In this document: positions 9,291 to 18,804 of the stretch, one piece after another
Layout of the letters: the number at the start of each line of letters is the position of its first letter
Numbering within the stretch: position 1 is the first letter of the stretch
NCBI GenBank assembly: GCA_031549685.1
Contig: JAVBPG010000005.1
Span: 62,001-126,000, forward strand
DNA: 64,000 nt
From: JAITMY01 sp031549685
Lineage (GTDB): Bacteria; Bacteroidota; Bacteroidia; Bacteroidales; UBA932
Reading direction: 5' to 3'
Made by a program: the position numbers and the translations under genes
Notes under the pieces: model-generated
Told to the model about the DNA's origin: nothing
Databases searched by the model: none
Seen by the model: the letters and a program-made list of their open reading frames with translations, nothing else

Positions 9291-11351
9291 TTATAAATTA
9301 TTGTTTACATAAAAGTTAAATACTAACGCCCAATCCTGATCATTTGCGTATGGATCGAATACATGGGCGTTCTCTCCATTTACTTTATTCGGGTAGATAA
9401 AAGCACAGGATGCGCTGCCATCCTCAAAAAACTGACAAAGATTATTTCTGACAATATTCTTGGCTCGCTCCTGATAGGATTCGTCTCCGGTGCTTCTGTA
9501 ATAAAGATTGTACGCCACCGCTGTAATGGTGCTCCAGTAATGCACAAATGTATCACCCCATAAACGGTACTTGCCAAACCAGTAGCCATCCCAATGACGA
9601 ATAGCGATTTCATTCATAAAGTAGCTTGGTTGAGAGCCTCCGAAAGATTCAAGCAAAGGCAGGAGCTCTTTGGCTCCACTCAAATATTTTTCATCTTTTG
9701 TTACAAGGTAAGTCCTCAACAAGTGAATAATGGACGGCCCCACAATTGATTGCTCGTAATTTACCTCACTTTTCGGATAATGCCACCCATTCTTAAGATA
9801 TGCGTCAGCCGTCCTTTTAAAATCATCCAGCAACGATTCTGCCTCTTCTGCAAATCCGCTACTTTTCAACAAATAGTAGCCTTTTACAGGTGTATCGATG
9901 GCGTAAAAACCATGTCCGAATTTGCGATACAATGCCTTTAGCGTTAAATAAGCATCGGAAAGGTATTTTTTATCACCGGTAACATTGAACATTTCAAAAT
10001 AGAAGGTAGCAACCCACGGATAGTTGTATGCTCTATTTCGGCTTTTATGGTCGGCGGTAGAAAATGTTGTGTAGTCCTCCTGCTGTAGGCGACGGACAAA
10101 GTTGTAGTATTTTAGCAACGACTCTTTTATCTTCTCGTCTTTAGTTCTTTGATATTGCAGCGCGAGCAATACGCCCATCCCTAAGCGCTCTCTGCCCTCA
10201 TCGCAATCGTGGCGAGACTCCGGATTAAGAAAAATTTCTTCGGCCTCATTGTCATAAACAAGATATGCTCCGTCACGAGAATCGGTCTTACTGCTAAATT
10301 GCTGCTTATCTATAATAAAGTTAACCCTTTTACTAATCAACTCTTTTTCTCCTGAAATGGTAAGGCACTGAACATAGGTTGACTTTCCATTCCCATAATT
10401 CAGGGTAAATGTTAAGTCCCCTTCCTTTTCGGCAAAGTACTCGGCAACGATTTTATTGCCTTCGAGCGTGGACTTTATTTCTTTTCCATTGGCATAAATT
10501 GCTGGGGATTTCAGCTGTCCACCATATTCGAATTCCACTCGTGCCTTTTCTCCTTTTTCATACACATACTTATCGCTTCTGCCCACCACAGAGCCATAGG
10601 CAAGCAGCTTATTATAGAAATCGCTTTGCCCATCATGAGCAAATATTGTCCATGAAAATTTATAAGACTCATTAGGGTTAAGCGTACAATTTTCCGGATT
10701 TAGAAGTATTGCTCCGCGTAAATTCGACCACCCTTTAGTATAGGCTCGCTCTCTTATTTCGTAGGACTTAATGCTTCCCTCTGTAAGCACCAGCCCTAAA
10801 TGAGGAGCAAATGCGCCCATACGCATAGCATTGACATAAGCATTGCTGTTACCCGCCCAAACGTGAGCGTTGGTGCGTGAACGATAGCAGGTTTCCGCAT
10901 CCGGATAGTTGTCGTTAAAGGGAGTACTTACAGCAATATCCTTCAATTTGACGGTTGAGTTTGTCTTATTTTTGAATTCAAAGTATTCAACCAGATCATT
11001 GTTGACCATTTTACGGGTAACATGAATCTCTACTTCTCGGAGGTTGTAAATATGAAGAGATTGCTCTTTATCCACTTTCTTAATCTCCGGTTCCAACCAT
11101 ACTCTTTTTACCTCAACACCGTTTAAGACTAAGGTTAAGTCTCCCAATCCCCAGCCATAATCTTCGCCAATCCATTGATATTGTTTCCTATCAGTACTGA
11201 TGAGCCAGCTCATATTGGTATCATCATTCTGAATTTTGATTTCCTGTATTGCCCCCGTCCGCTTGTTAAGGGAATATTCAACTTTCTGCGCCAAAAGCGA
11301 GCCGGCTACAAACAAGCATAAAGTAAGCGACAGTAAGATTTTCTTCTTCAT
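9291..11351 (-). CDS. six-hairpin-type glycosidase-like protein, family not certain (possibly GH154)
   Basis: 686 residues, signal peptide MKKKILLSLTLCLFVAGSLLAQ. The N-terminal third is beta-rich (GIQEI-like core with IGEDYGWGLGDL near 62-73). From about residue 340 the protein becomes alpha-helical with paired helices (YYNFVRRLQQEDYTTF, YNYPWVATFYFEMF, RHWDGYWFGKYRLWGD), as in (alpha/alpha)6 barrels. The fold and the presence of GH115 and GH105 in the locus suggest a beta-glucuronidase-like role as proposed for GH154, but I cannot confirm the family by eye. Only 4 bp separate it from the GH2 gene downstream. Confidence 0.55.
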   Translation of the reverse strand: MKKKILLSLTLCLFVAGSLLAQKVEYSLNKRTGAIQEIKIQNDDTNMSWLISTDRKQYQWIGEDYGWGLGDLTLVLNGVEVKRVWLEPEIKKVDKEQSLHIYNLREVEIHVTRKMVNNDLVEYFEFKNKTNSTVKLKDIAVSTPFNDNYPDAETCYRSRTNAHVWAGNSNAYVNAMRMGAFAPHLGLVLTEGSIKSYEIRERAYTKGWSNLRGAILLNPENCTLNPNESYKFSWTIFAHDGQSDFYNKLLAYGSVVGRSDKYVYEKGEKARVEFEYGGQLKSPAIYANGKEIKSTLEGNKIVAEYFAEKEGDLTFTLNYGNGKSTYVQCLTISGEKELISKRVNFIIDKQQFSSKTDSRDGAYLVYDNEAEEIFLNPESRHDCDEGRERLGMGVLLALQYQRTKDEKIKESLLKYYNFVRRLQQEDYTTFSTADHKSRNRAYNYPWVATFYFEMFNVTGDKKYLSDAYLTLKALYRKFGHGFYAIDTPVKGYYLLKSSGFAEEAESLLDDFKRTADAYLKNGWHYPKSEVNYEQSIVGPSIIHLLRTYLVTKDEKYLSGAKELLPLLESFGGSQPSYFMNEIAIRHWDGYWFGKYRLWGDTFVHYWSTITAVAYNLYYRSTGDESYQERAKNIVRNNLCQFFEDGSASCAFIYPNKVNGENAHVFDPYANDQDWALVFNFYVNNNL

Positions 11352-11639
11352 AAAACTTCTATAATTTTAGGAGTTCATAATAACACTTTATTCCTATGGG
11401 CAAAAAATAATTCTGGCGTATGCTTTATCATGTACTCCGACATAGAGTAGCGCAGTAGATTTTCGTGTGTTGCCACCCTAAGCCCCACCTTGGCGGGAGG
11501 GTGCGGCGGGGAAAATCCGCCCTCAATACTTCGACTGGCTCAGCATGACAGCCCACGGGACTACAACAGGTAATAATGTAACTTTTTTACAAATTCCCCA
11601 ACAACTACTAAGGAGGAGTAAACAAAGTTCTCATACGGA
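11352..11639. repeat. intergenic spacer with nested palindromic repeat
   Basis: No gene is visible here. The segment 11458-11517 folds as nested stems: outer arms GATTTTC (11458-11464) and GAAAATC (11511-11517), inner arms CACCCT (11474-11479) and AGGGTG (11498-11503). A further piece at 11529-11551 (CTTCGACTGGCTCAGC and following) resembles half of a second palindrome. Elements like this are typical of dispersed non-coding repeats in Bacteroidetes genomes. The spacer separates the DUF4450 gene from the next gene and may weaken readthrough. Confidence 0.6.
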
Positions 11640-14600
11640 TTACTTTAAAAGCGTTACCGCCATGACCCCTACCAGCACTTCGTTGGCAACAGGTTTCCAC
11701 TGTATTGATTTAAGTTCTTTGGTTTTATCTAACGGAATACCCAGAATAACGCCTGCCCCTCCGTCAATCTCGCGCCAATAGGCCTCCGAGGGATTGATTT
11801 TCATTGCGGACTCCATGTCACGGCTAACAACACCCGTTTTGAAGGCGATACGGTAGGGACGTTGAGCATTCAACTTAAATGCCAAGCCATCGGTATAATA
11901 ATCCATTTCAATAGGACACCATGTCTCCGGATTTTTCAAAATCAACTCTGATGTTGCTCCATCGGTATAGCAAACAGCCACAACTCCGTTGGGTACGCCG
12001 TACTGCATTGGATTAGTTGTGCCTGCCATTAGCAAATATGCTTGCTGCGCCTTTCCGTTCAAGGCAACCGAAATGGAGTCCGGGTAGTTGTCCCAAAGGG
12101 TAGTAAAGGCAATATTATTTCTGCCCGCAGGAGCACGGAAAGGGATGCCCAACGGAGTTTCAAAAATTTCATTTTTAACCGCTGCGCGAAAGCCTGAGTC
12201 ATCAACATCGTAGGTAAGCTTAGGATGGCACCACTCTCCAACGCCCTGCACCGGAGTTTGCATTGTGGTGTATGGCGAACGCGGAGAAAGGTAGCGATTA
12301 CGGAAAATATCGGTAACGCTTGCATTCAGGACATTGTCAATATCAACCTGCACATACTCGCCTTTTTTTGCTACATCAAAACCCGCCAATACATTTTTAG
12401 AAAAATCCTGCTGCTTTTCGATTTTGGGTTCAATCGGGTTCCACCAGGTCATTTGCCCTTGCCGCTTCTTGATGAATGACTGCTCGACGCCGGCAGCGAG
12501 AGGATGTGAGGTCTCAATATTTTTTCCATCCCATTCAATCTCCACCCGACACTTCTCTGCCAAATCACAGGATACTTCAATCAAAGGCATACTCACCCCT
12601 TCCTTCAAACTCCAACTCGTTTTTCTACCATTTACTTTTACATACACAATTTTATCTTTAGGGGCGTTAATCAACAGCGTCAACTCCAAAGGCCTGTTGA
12701 ATTTATTGCTTATAATGTAGGAATCCTTATCTGCCTTGCGTTCAAACTTAAAATCAATATCCGGATGGTTCATTTCGGCAAATTTCCAATCAAAAGGAAA
12801 GCCGGGACGAATGACAAGCCTGCCATACAACAAATCCGGCGTAATGCCGAAAAGCCCCTGCACAATATCGCGCGAATATACGCCAACCACATCACCAAAA
12901 TCACGATAGCATTCACCACGAGCCGCATCGTAATGGCTGGTTTGTCCTATATTACCGGGCGAATTACCGAGATACATTCCGTCCAACACCGCGCTTTTAA
13001 AAAGTCGAAACGCCTCGCTTGGCCGACCCGCCTGCCAGTATGCCAAAGCCATGTGCCCCATCTCTGCAAAAGCAACATTATTCAAGCTCCAGGCATAAGG
13101 CATCCATGAGGTTGTGGAGATTGCATAGTAGCTGCCTTTTATGTCATTCGACTTGATAGGTATGCGTGGAATATACTCATCAACGTATCGTGTTGCTTGA
13201 TATGCCTGAAAAGCATCGGGAAGTTTTGAGTCAATTACCGTATAAATAGTCCAGATGGCGGCATCGGGGTGAACTAATTTATTGCCCATGAAGTCAATGT
13301 ATTCAGCCCACCAACCTTTATCTTTCAGCCAAAGTTTTTCATTAGCAGTTTTGAAAATCTTGTTGGCTTCAGCTTGATACGGCCTGGGATCTTCGCCAAT
13401 TAATGCTGCAACTTCAGCAGCCACTTTGTTGGCACGATAGTTATACGCGGAGCCTACGGTTGTGGCGCCGCTGTTGTACATCAACGCATCCGAAGCCCAA
13501 GTGGCGGCGTATGCTTCGTAAAGCCCATCGCCATCGGGATCCCAATTACGTTTTTCCCAGTCCAGGTGCAATTTTATCACGGGAAAGATCTTTCGAGCAT
13601 AGTCCAAATCTCCTGTCCACTTCAAGTGCCAAAGCAGCTCGTCAATGTAAACCAGGTTCATGTCGTAGTGGTGCATTTGATTGTTGCGGTTAGGATTGCG
13701 GCAGATATAGCCGTTACTATACATGGGAGTTCCCCATTTTTTCAGGGCTCGAGCGAGGTTGAGCGCCGTATCTTGTTGCGGGTGCGGATAAATCGGAGGA
13801 ACGTTCGTAACCTGCGAAGCAGCGTAGCTATCAAAATGAATGCGAGAGCGGTCATGCCAACCAATGGCGTCGCCCACGTAAGCTGCACGCCAACCGCTCA
13901 GCGGCATCCGCCAGCCGATGGCGCCATGCAGCCAAACCTCACCGTCCCAATTTCCGTCGGCGGCCATTGCAATGGTTCCTCCTAACGTATTAAGGTATGG
14001 ATCGGGAGTATTTATCTTTAACGTGCCGGCTAACTTTAACCGTGCTGCTTCCGCATCGCTATACAACTTTTCCCCGATAGAGTTATCCACCTGAGAAATA
14101 CTCAAGTTTTCAAAAGCCACATACACAGGATATTGCTTCAAATCAACTTCAAAAATTTTCAACTCCTTGGGGCTGGTCGGCATTTCAAAAGCATCGGGTT
14201 TGTCTGCACCCATATCGCCAAAGCGGTCGAGCTTAGCATACTTTATTTCGGAAATCTGACAGATAAGTTTTGCGCTCTCAGGAAGCTTTGGGCTATCAAA
14301 CTTCCAAATAACACCTTCTTTATCATAAAGCATCTGTACAGAGATTCGCAGCTCGCCGCTACCAATTCGTAATTCATAATCACGGCGTCCTGGCTTGTAA
14401 ATTGATTTACAATACTCCAAGGAGTCAAGGGCTACAACTCTTTGCCCCACTTTAATTTTAAATGCAATATGCTTGTTGTTGTCCTTCGAGTAGGTGGCAA
14501 ATACCGGCTTATCGCTGGTCTCAAGGCGAAAAAGCGTATTGCTTCCGTACAAGGCCCGGGTAAAGCGATTTTTACCATTCACGCACACAAAATCTTCTCC

Positions 14601-14762
14601 CACAGGGAGGTATTGTAGCGATCGCACGGAGGATGCCTTGCCTGTTTTGTAGGAGATATTTTCATTAAAATCACCGATTTTTTTCGTGGGTTGCGCCGAT
14701 AAAGCCACTACAAAAAGCAGGAGGCAAAGGGTCTGGCTAGCTGAATAAATGTATCTTTTCAT
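11640..14762 (-). CDS. DUF4450-type six-hairpin glycosidase-like protein
   Basis: 1040 residues from the ATG at 14762, which begins a signal peptide (MKRYIYSASQTLCLLLF...LSAQ); a longer reading from 14816 would place basic residues before the signal and overlap the GH127 gene, so it is rejected. An N-terminal beta-domain (LQYLPVGEDFVCVNGKNRF near 45) has the look of DUF4450. A catalytic-like (alpha/alpha)6 domain follows with GWRMPLSGWRAAYVGDAIGW, WGTPMYSNGYICRNPNRNN and LLWHLKWTGDLDYARKI, then C-terminal beta-domains. The substrate is unknown. It sits between GH127/146 and a glucuronidase-like gene, so an arabinose- or uronate-related activity is plausible inference. Confidence 0.6.
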   Translation of the reverse strand: MKRYIYSASQTLCLLLFVVALSAQPTKKIGDFNENISYKTGKASSVRSLQYLPVGEDFVCVNGKNRFTRALYGSNTLFRLETSDKPVFATYSKDNNKHIAFKIKVGQRVVALDSLEYCKSIYKPGRRDYELRIGSGELRISVQMLYDKEGVIWKFDSPKLPESAKLICQISEIKYAKLDRFGDMGADKPDAFEMPTSPKELKIFEVDLKQYPVYVAFENLSISQVDNSIGEKLYSDAEAARLKLAGTLKINTPDPYLNTLGGTIAMAADGNWDGEVWLHGAIGWRMPLSGWRAAYVGDAIGWHDRSRIHFDSYAASQVTNVPPIYPHPQQDTALNLARALKKWGTPMYSNGYICRNPNRNNQMHHYDMNLVYIDELLWHLKWTGDLDYARKIFPVIKLHLDWEKRNWDPDGDGLYEAYAATWASDALMYNSGATTVGSAYNYRANKVAAEVAALIGEDPRPYQAEANKIFKTANEKLWLKDKGWWAEYIDFMGNKLVHPDAAIWTIYTVIDSKLPDAFQAYQATRYVDEYIPRIPIKSNDIKGSYYAISTTSWMPYAWSLNNVAFAEMGHMALAYWQAGRPSEAFRLFKSAVLDGMYLGNSPGNIGQTSHYDAARGECYRDFGDVVGVYSRDIVQGLFGITPDLLYGRLVIRPGFPFDWKFAEMNHPDIDFKFERKADKDSYIISNKFNRPLELTLLINAPKDKIVYVKVNGRKTSWSLKEGVSMPLIEVSCDLAEKCRVEIEWDGKNIETSHPLAAGVEQSFIKKRQGQMTWWNPIEPKIEKQQDFSKNVLAGFDVAKKGEYVQVDIDNVLNASVTDIFRNRYLSPRSPYTTMQTPVQGVGEWCHPKLTYDVDDSGFRAAVKNEIFETPLGIPFRAPAGRNNIAFTTLWDNYPDSISVALNGKAQQAYLLMAGTTNPMQYGVPNGVVAVCYTDGATSELILKNPETWCPIEMDYYTDGLAFKLNAQRPYRIAFKTGVVSRDMESAMKINPSEAYWREIDGGAGVILGIPLDKTKELKSIQWKPVANEVLVGVMAVTLLK

Positions 14763-14796
14763 TTCTTTGTGAATAATAACAAACAACAATTTGTTC

Positions 14797-17169
14797 CTAC
14801 TTCGGGCGGCTTTCAAGCAGCCTAACTCCTGTAATTTTCGCGACTTTACTTTTTTCTTTTGCTACAAAACGAACTGTTAGCACTTTTTCATCCTTCATAC
14901 TTTCAGGTATCGGGTAAGCTGCTTCCAGAACTTTTTCCGGCTTTCCCCCGTTCAGGTTCATTGAAGTGATTTTTTCATCGTTAATAAAAATATCGAACCG
15001 GCGATTGGCATCAAGGTCAAAATAGGCCATGTACAAGTAGGCTGCTTTTTTCCTTTCGTTCCGGAGCCGGTAGCTGAACCATCCGCCGGCCTCCCGCCAG
15101 TGGGCTCCTTCCGTATAGCCCGTTGCTGAATTTTCCATTTGAATAAAGTGGTCGGACTCCGGCTGCTGCTGTCCGCAGGCCAATTCGTCTATAGTAATTC
15201 CGTCCAAACGGATCCTGTCCTGCTCCTGCTTTTGTATTTCCTTTTGGAGGCTGACAACCTCCTCCGGTGTTGCCTGCTGCCAGTAGATAACATAGCGCGA
15301 ATCGTGCAAGCGGTAGAATGGCATCAGCTCCAAAGCGCCCCATCTCTCTTCGGGGTACAAGTTCGACAAGCGGAAGGTTAACGATTTCCCATCCACCGGA
15401 GCTATGCAGGCTGCTACCTTATCGGGTTCGCACACGAGCATGGGCATATCTGTCAACGGAATTTTCTTTCCCTGGGCAATATGTCCCATGCGGCTATCAT
15501 CGGCGTAAAGTCCTTTCATCTCCTCCGACCCTGTTTTTGCCGCCAATACGATGGGCCCGTAGAGGAAAGAGTAGTAGTGCGATTTATCGGGGAGCTGCTC
15601 CGCGCGGATACGCATCGGCATATCCACCTCAACCCTATCGCCCTTACTCCAGCTGCGGTGCAACGATACGTAGCCGTTGGCATTCTTTTGGATTTTTTGC
15701 GCTTTCCCGTTTAAACGAGCTACTAATTTTCCGGCTTCCACCCAGTCGGGGTAGCGCAGCAACAATGTAAATGTTGTCTTCCTTGCAGGGTTTATGGTCA
15801 GTACCGTTTTTCCCTCATCCGGAAAGTAGCTTTCCTGAACCACCTCAACATTTTTTTCTTTCCAATCAAGGCGTGAGGGTATAAAGAGGTTAACGAGCAA
15901 CTCATTTTCCGTATGAGCATAAATCATTTCTCCGTATTTGGAGTGATTCTCAATTCCCGAGCCTACGCAGCACCACATGCTTGTTTGTGGCTGCGAATAT
16001 ACCCTGTAATGCCCGGGACGCATTTGCGTGAAGTAAACCAGCCCTCCGCGTTGAGGATGCTGCGTGGACAAAATGTGGTTGTACAGCGCCCGCTCGTAGT
16101 ATTCCATGTATTTTTTATCCGCCGATGTTTGGTAGAGCATCTTTGACAAGCGCAGCATGTTGTACGTATTACAGGTTTCCGGCCCTTCGATTTGTCGAAT
16201 CATGCGGGAAAAATCATTCGCCGGATTAAAGTGCTCGTTGGTGCTATTCCCTCCAATGCATACCGAGCGATTCTCTACAACAGTACTCCAAAAGAATGCT
16301 GCCGCCTCCGACCAGCTGCCGCCGCCCTCCACATCCGCAACACGCTTGAATCCTATAACCTTAGGGATTTGCGTATTGGCATGAAGCCCGTTCAGCTTAT
16401 CTTCATGCTGCAGCAACGGCTCAAGAATGGATTGATGGCTGAACTGATGCGCCAAGCGCAAATACTTTTCATCGCCGGTAATGGCCGCCACATCGGCAAA
16501 GATCTCGTTCAACCCGCCATGCTCGCTTTTCAGCATGTTTTGTATTTGCTCATCGGAAAGCTGCGACACCAAACGAATTGCCCAATCCGTCATTTTAACC
16601 AGCATTTCTTTGGCTTCCCTATTCTGGGTATATAGCCAGGCATCGCGCAAGCCTGCATATGTTTTGTGAATGTTGTAGAGGGGAACCCACTTCTTATTCA
16701 AATCAAATTTTCCCGCACGAATGTTCCCTGCAGCCACTTCGGCCCAAAGCGCTTCACCTCCCGGAACGCCTCCGATGTATCCGTTGCCATTCGCATCTTG
16801 GCAGCGCTTCAGCTCCTCAACCATATAGCTCAACCGATTTTTGACATCTTGATTACCTGTCGATGCGGCCATTAAGGACAAGGCCGAAAGGTAGTGCCCC
16901 CCAATGTGGCCGTCCAATCCGGTATTTTCCCAGTTGGTATAGCTTTCGGCTTTTTGAGGCAATCCGGCTTCTCTTAAAAAAGGTGCCAATAAGCGGTCGG
17001 GCTCTAAGGAGAGAATGTAGCTTAAATTATTTTCCTGAGCCTGCTTGAACGGGCTGTCCAGCAGTTCAACCTCGCTTAGGTTAAAAAACTCAACTTTTTT
17101 TTGTGCTTGCGCAGAAAAAATGGTTGAGGGAAGCAGCGCCAATAATAAAACAAATTGCCTCATACTCAT
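14797..17169 (-). CDS. GH127/GH146 beta-L-arabinofuranosidase (DUF1680)
   Basis: 790 residues with signal peptide MSMRQFVLLLALLPS...AQAQ. The DUF1680 barrel is clear: LDGHIGGHYLSALSLM at 85-100, E331 and C333 in GPETCNTYN, and C400/C401 in MWCCVGSGIENHSKYGE. The Glu plus Zn-bound Cys set is the known catalytic centre of retaining beta-L-arabinofuranosidases in this clan. A C-terminal beta-domain (about 650-790) resembles that seen in GH146 proteins. The enzyme should remove terminal beta-linked L-arabinofuranose from plant glycans. The GH43 gene upstream ends 12 bp before this start. Confidence 0.88.
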   Translation of the reverse strand: MSMRQFVLLLALLPSTIFSAQAQKKVEFFNLSEVELLDSPFKQAQENNLSYILSLEPDRLLAPFLREAGLPQKAESYTNWENTGLDGHIGGHYLSALSLMAASTGNQDVKNRLSYMVEELKRCQDANGNGYIGGVPGGEALWAEVAAGNIRAGKFDLNKKWVPLYNIHKTYAGLRDAWLYTQNREAKEMLVKMTDWAIRLVSQLSDEQIQNMLKSEHGGLNEIFADVAAITGDEKYLRLAHQFSHQSILEPLLQHEDKLNGLHANTQIPKVIGFKRVADVEGGGSWSEAAAFFWSTVVENRSVCIGGNSTNEHFNPANDFSRMIRQIEGPETCNTYNMLRLSKMLYQTSADKKYMEYYERALYNHILSTQHPQRGGLVYFTQMRPGHYRVYSQPQTSMWCCVGSGIENHSKYGEMIYAHTENELLVNLFIPSRLDWKEKNVEVVQESYFPDEGKTVLTINPARKTTFTLLLRYPDWVEAGKLVARLNGKAQKIQKNANGYVSLHRSWSKGDRVEVDMPMRIRAEQLPDKSHYYSFLYGPIVLAAKTGSEEMKGLYADDSRMGHIAQGKKIPLTDMPMLVCEPDKVAACIAPVDGKSLTFRLSNLYPEERWGALELMPFYRLHDSRYVIYWQQATPEEVVSLQKEIQKQEQDRIRLDGITIDELACGQQQPESDHFIQMENSATGYTEGAHWREAGGWFSYRLRNERKKAAYLYMAYFDLDANRRFDIFINDEKITSMNLNGGKPEKVLEAAYPIPESMKDEKVLTVRFVAKEKSKVAKITGVRLLESRPK

Positions 17170-17181
17170 ATCTCCAAAGTT

Positions 17182-18780
17182 TTACTTAGCATTATATTCA
17201 AACCAATCAAAGGAAGCACTGTTGCTACTTTTACTACCATTGCTTGTAGCATACACGCCAATGCCGGGGCCATTGAACTTATTAAATTTATTATCGGATA
17301 TGACATCCAAACTTTGGGTTCCTCCAATGCTACTCATCCTATCGGGGGCTTCTCCAAAGCTGAACCGCACCTCCAATCCGTTTGCCGCAACCCCAAGATA
17401 CACCTCATTTTTACTATAGGAAATATGCTCTACTACCTCTTTCCTCCCAAGATGCTTTTTGGTTAATACAATTCCCGATTTATCCTTCATCAGGCTGTAG
17501 TAGCCATTAGCAGTACGATAAATTACCAAACCCGCCTGCTCACTATCCTTTTTTGTCTGAAAGTTCAGCTTCGCCATTGCGGTATAGCTATGATGCCTGA
17601 TTTTTTGTACTATCATTGCAGAGCTTACCAAGCTATCTACTACCTCGGGCTGCAGGAGTAGCTTCAGCTGACTTTTCTCTATGCCATAGAACTTTCCCTG
17701 AGGAATTCTCACAAAATACCATTTCAACGAAAGGCTATCGCTGTCAAAATTATCTCTTGCGGGCTCCTGCTTAACCGGCGCCCATGGTAAATTGGGCCTT
17801 TGCTGCTCCGACAATACAATACCATGGCCAGGGTTAAATACCGGAGTCATATTCTCAAACTCCACTTTACACAGAAAGGTTTCGCGAGCGAGGGGATTAT
17901 GTCCGGCTATTTTCCTAATTCCTAAAACAACCGCATACCATTCTCCGTTCTGGGTTTGCACCAAATCCGCATGTCCCAAATTCTGAATAGGGCATTTAGT
18001 TCCTAAATGCCTATGAGACAACACCGGGTTTACTTTATCGGCCAAGTAAGGCCCCCACAGCGAATTGCTTTGGTGCGCCGTAACGGCGTGGTGGTAGCTC
18101 GAGCCCCCTTCTGCCATAAGCAGCAAATACTTGCCATCTACCTTGTAAATATGAGGCCCCTCGGCGTAGGTTGCGTTACTGGCATGGCCGTAGGTCAACA
18201 TCTTTCGCTCACCCACCAACTTTTTTTGGCCCAAGTCCAGCTCCTGCATCCACACCGCACACTGCGCCGGCCATGACTTTTTAAAGTCCCATGAATTTCC
18301 CGTATAGTAGCATCTCCCGTCATCGTCCCAAAATAGCGAAGGATCTATTCCCGTAGCGTCTTTTAGCCACACAGGGTCGGACCAAGGCCCCTTGGGGTCG
18401 CTTGCCGTTATGTAAAAGTTCCCACCGCTTTTCGAGGCTGTTGTTATAAGGTAAAAAAGTCCCTTATGGTAGCGTATGGTAACCGCCCAAATCCCATCAT
18501 TATCGCTAACCCCCTTCATATCAACCACACCCGGGCGATTAATACCATGCCCCACAAGCTCCCAGCTTACCAAGTCCCGGCTATGGTAAATAGGAATTCC
18601 CGGGTAGAACACAAAGGAGGATGTTACCAAATAGTAATCATCGCCAACCCTGCAAATAGAGGGGTCGGGATTAAAGCCCGGTAGAATGGGGTTGCGAAAA
18701 TACTCGGGCGCATTCTGTCCTCCTGCATCAAAGGTCGCTCCGGCTAAAAGAAGAGCAAAAAATAATGTTAGTTTTTTCAT
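17182..18780 (-). CDS. GH43 beta-xylosidase/alpha-L-arabinofuranosidase with C-terminal beta-sandwich
   Basis: 532 residues with signal peptide MKKLTLFFALLLAGATF. A five-bladed GH43 propeller covers about 27-330: NPDPSICRVGDDYYLVTSS carries the base Asp, GIDPSLFWDDDGRCYYTG the pKa-modulating Asp, and YAEGPHIYKVDGKYLLL the acid Glu. A concanavalin-like domain (about 335-530, with DSDSLSLKWYFVRIPQ and SEQAGLVIYRTANGYY) matches the GH43_C2/DUF1349 type found in XynB-like members. It would release terminal xylose or arabinose. Exact subfamily and sugar cannot be read by eye. Confidence 0.9.
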   Translation of the reverse strand: MKKLTLFFALLLAGATFDAGGQNAPEYFRNPILPGFNPDPSICRVGDDYYLVTSSFVFYPGIPIYHSRDLVSWELVGHGINRPGVVDMKGVSDNDGIWAVTIRYHKGLFYLITTASKSGGNFYITASDPKGPWSDPVWLKDATGIDPSLFWDDDGRCYYTGNSWDFKKSWPAQCAVWMQELDLGQKKLVGERKMLTYGHASNATYAEGPHIYKVDGKYLLLMAEGGSSYHHAVTAHQSNSLWGPYLADKVNPVLSHRHLGTKCPIQNLGHADLVQTQNGEWYAVVLGIRKIAGHNPLARETFLCKVEFENMTPVFNPGHGIVLSEQQRPNLPWAPVKQEPARDNFDSDSLSLKWYFVRIPQGKFYGIEKSQLKLLLQPEVVDSLVSSAMIVQKIRHHSYTAMAKLNFQTKKDSEQAGLVIYRTANGYYSLMKDKSGIVLTKKHLGRKEVVEHISYSKNEVYLGVAANGLEVRFSFGEAPDRMSSIGGTQSLDVISDNKFNKFNGPGIGVYATSNGSKSSNSASFDWFEYNAK

Positions 18781-18804
18781 TTATACGCATTTATTGATGT
18801 GGAA

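Noticed and set aside
14763..14816. Extended N-terminus of the DUF4450 protein
   Set aside because: It overlaps the GH127 gene and would bury the signal peptide.
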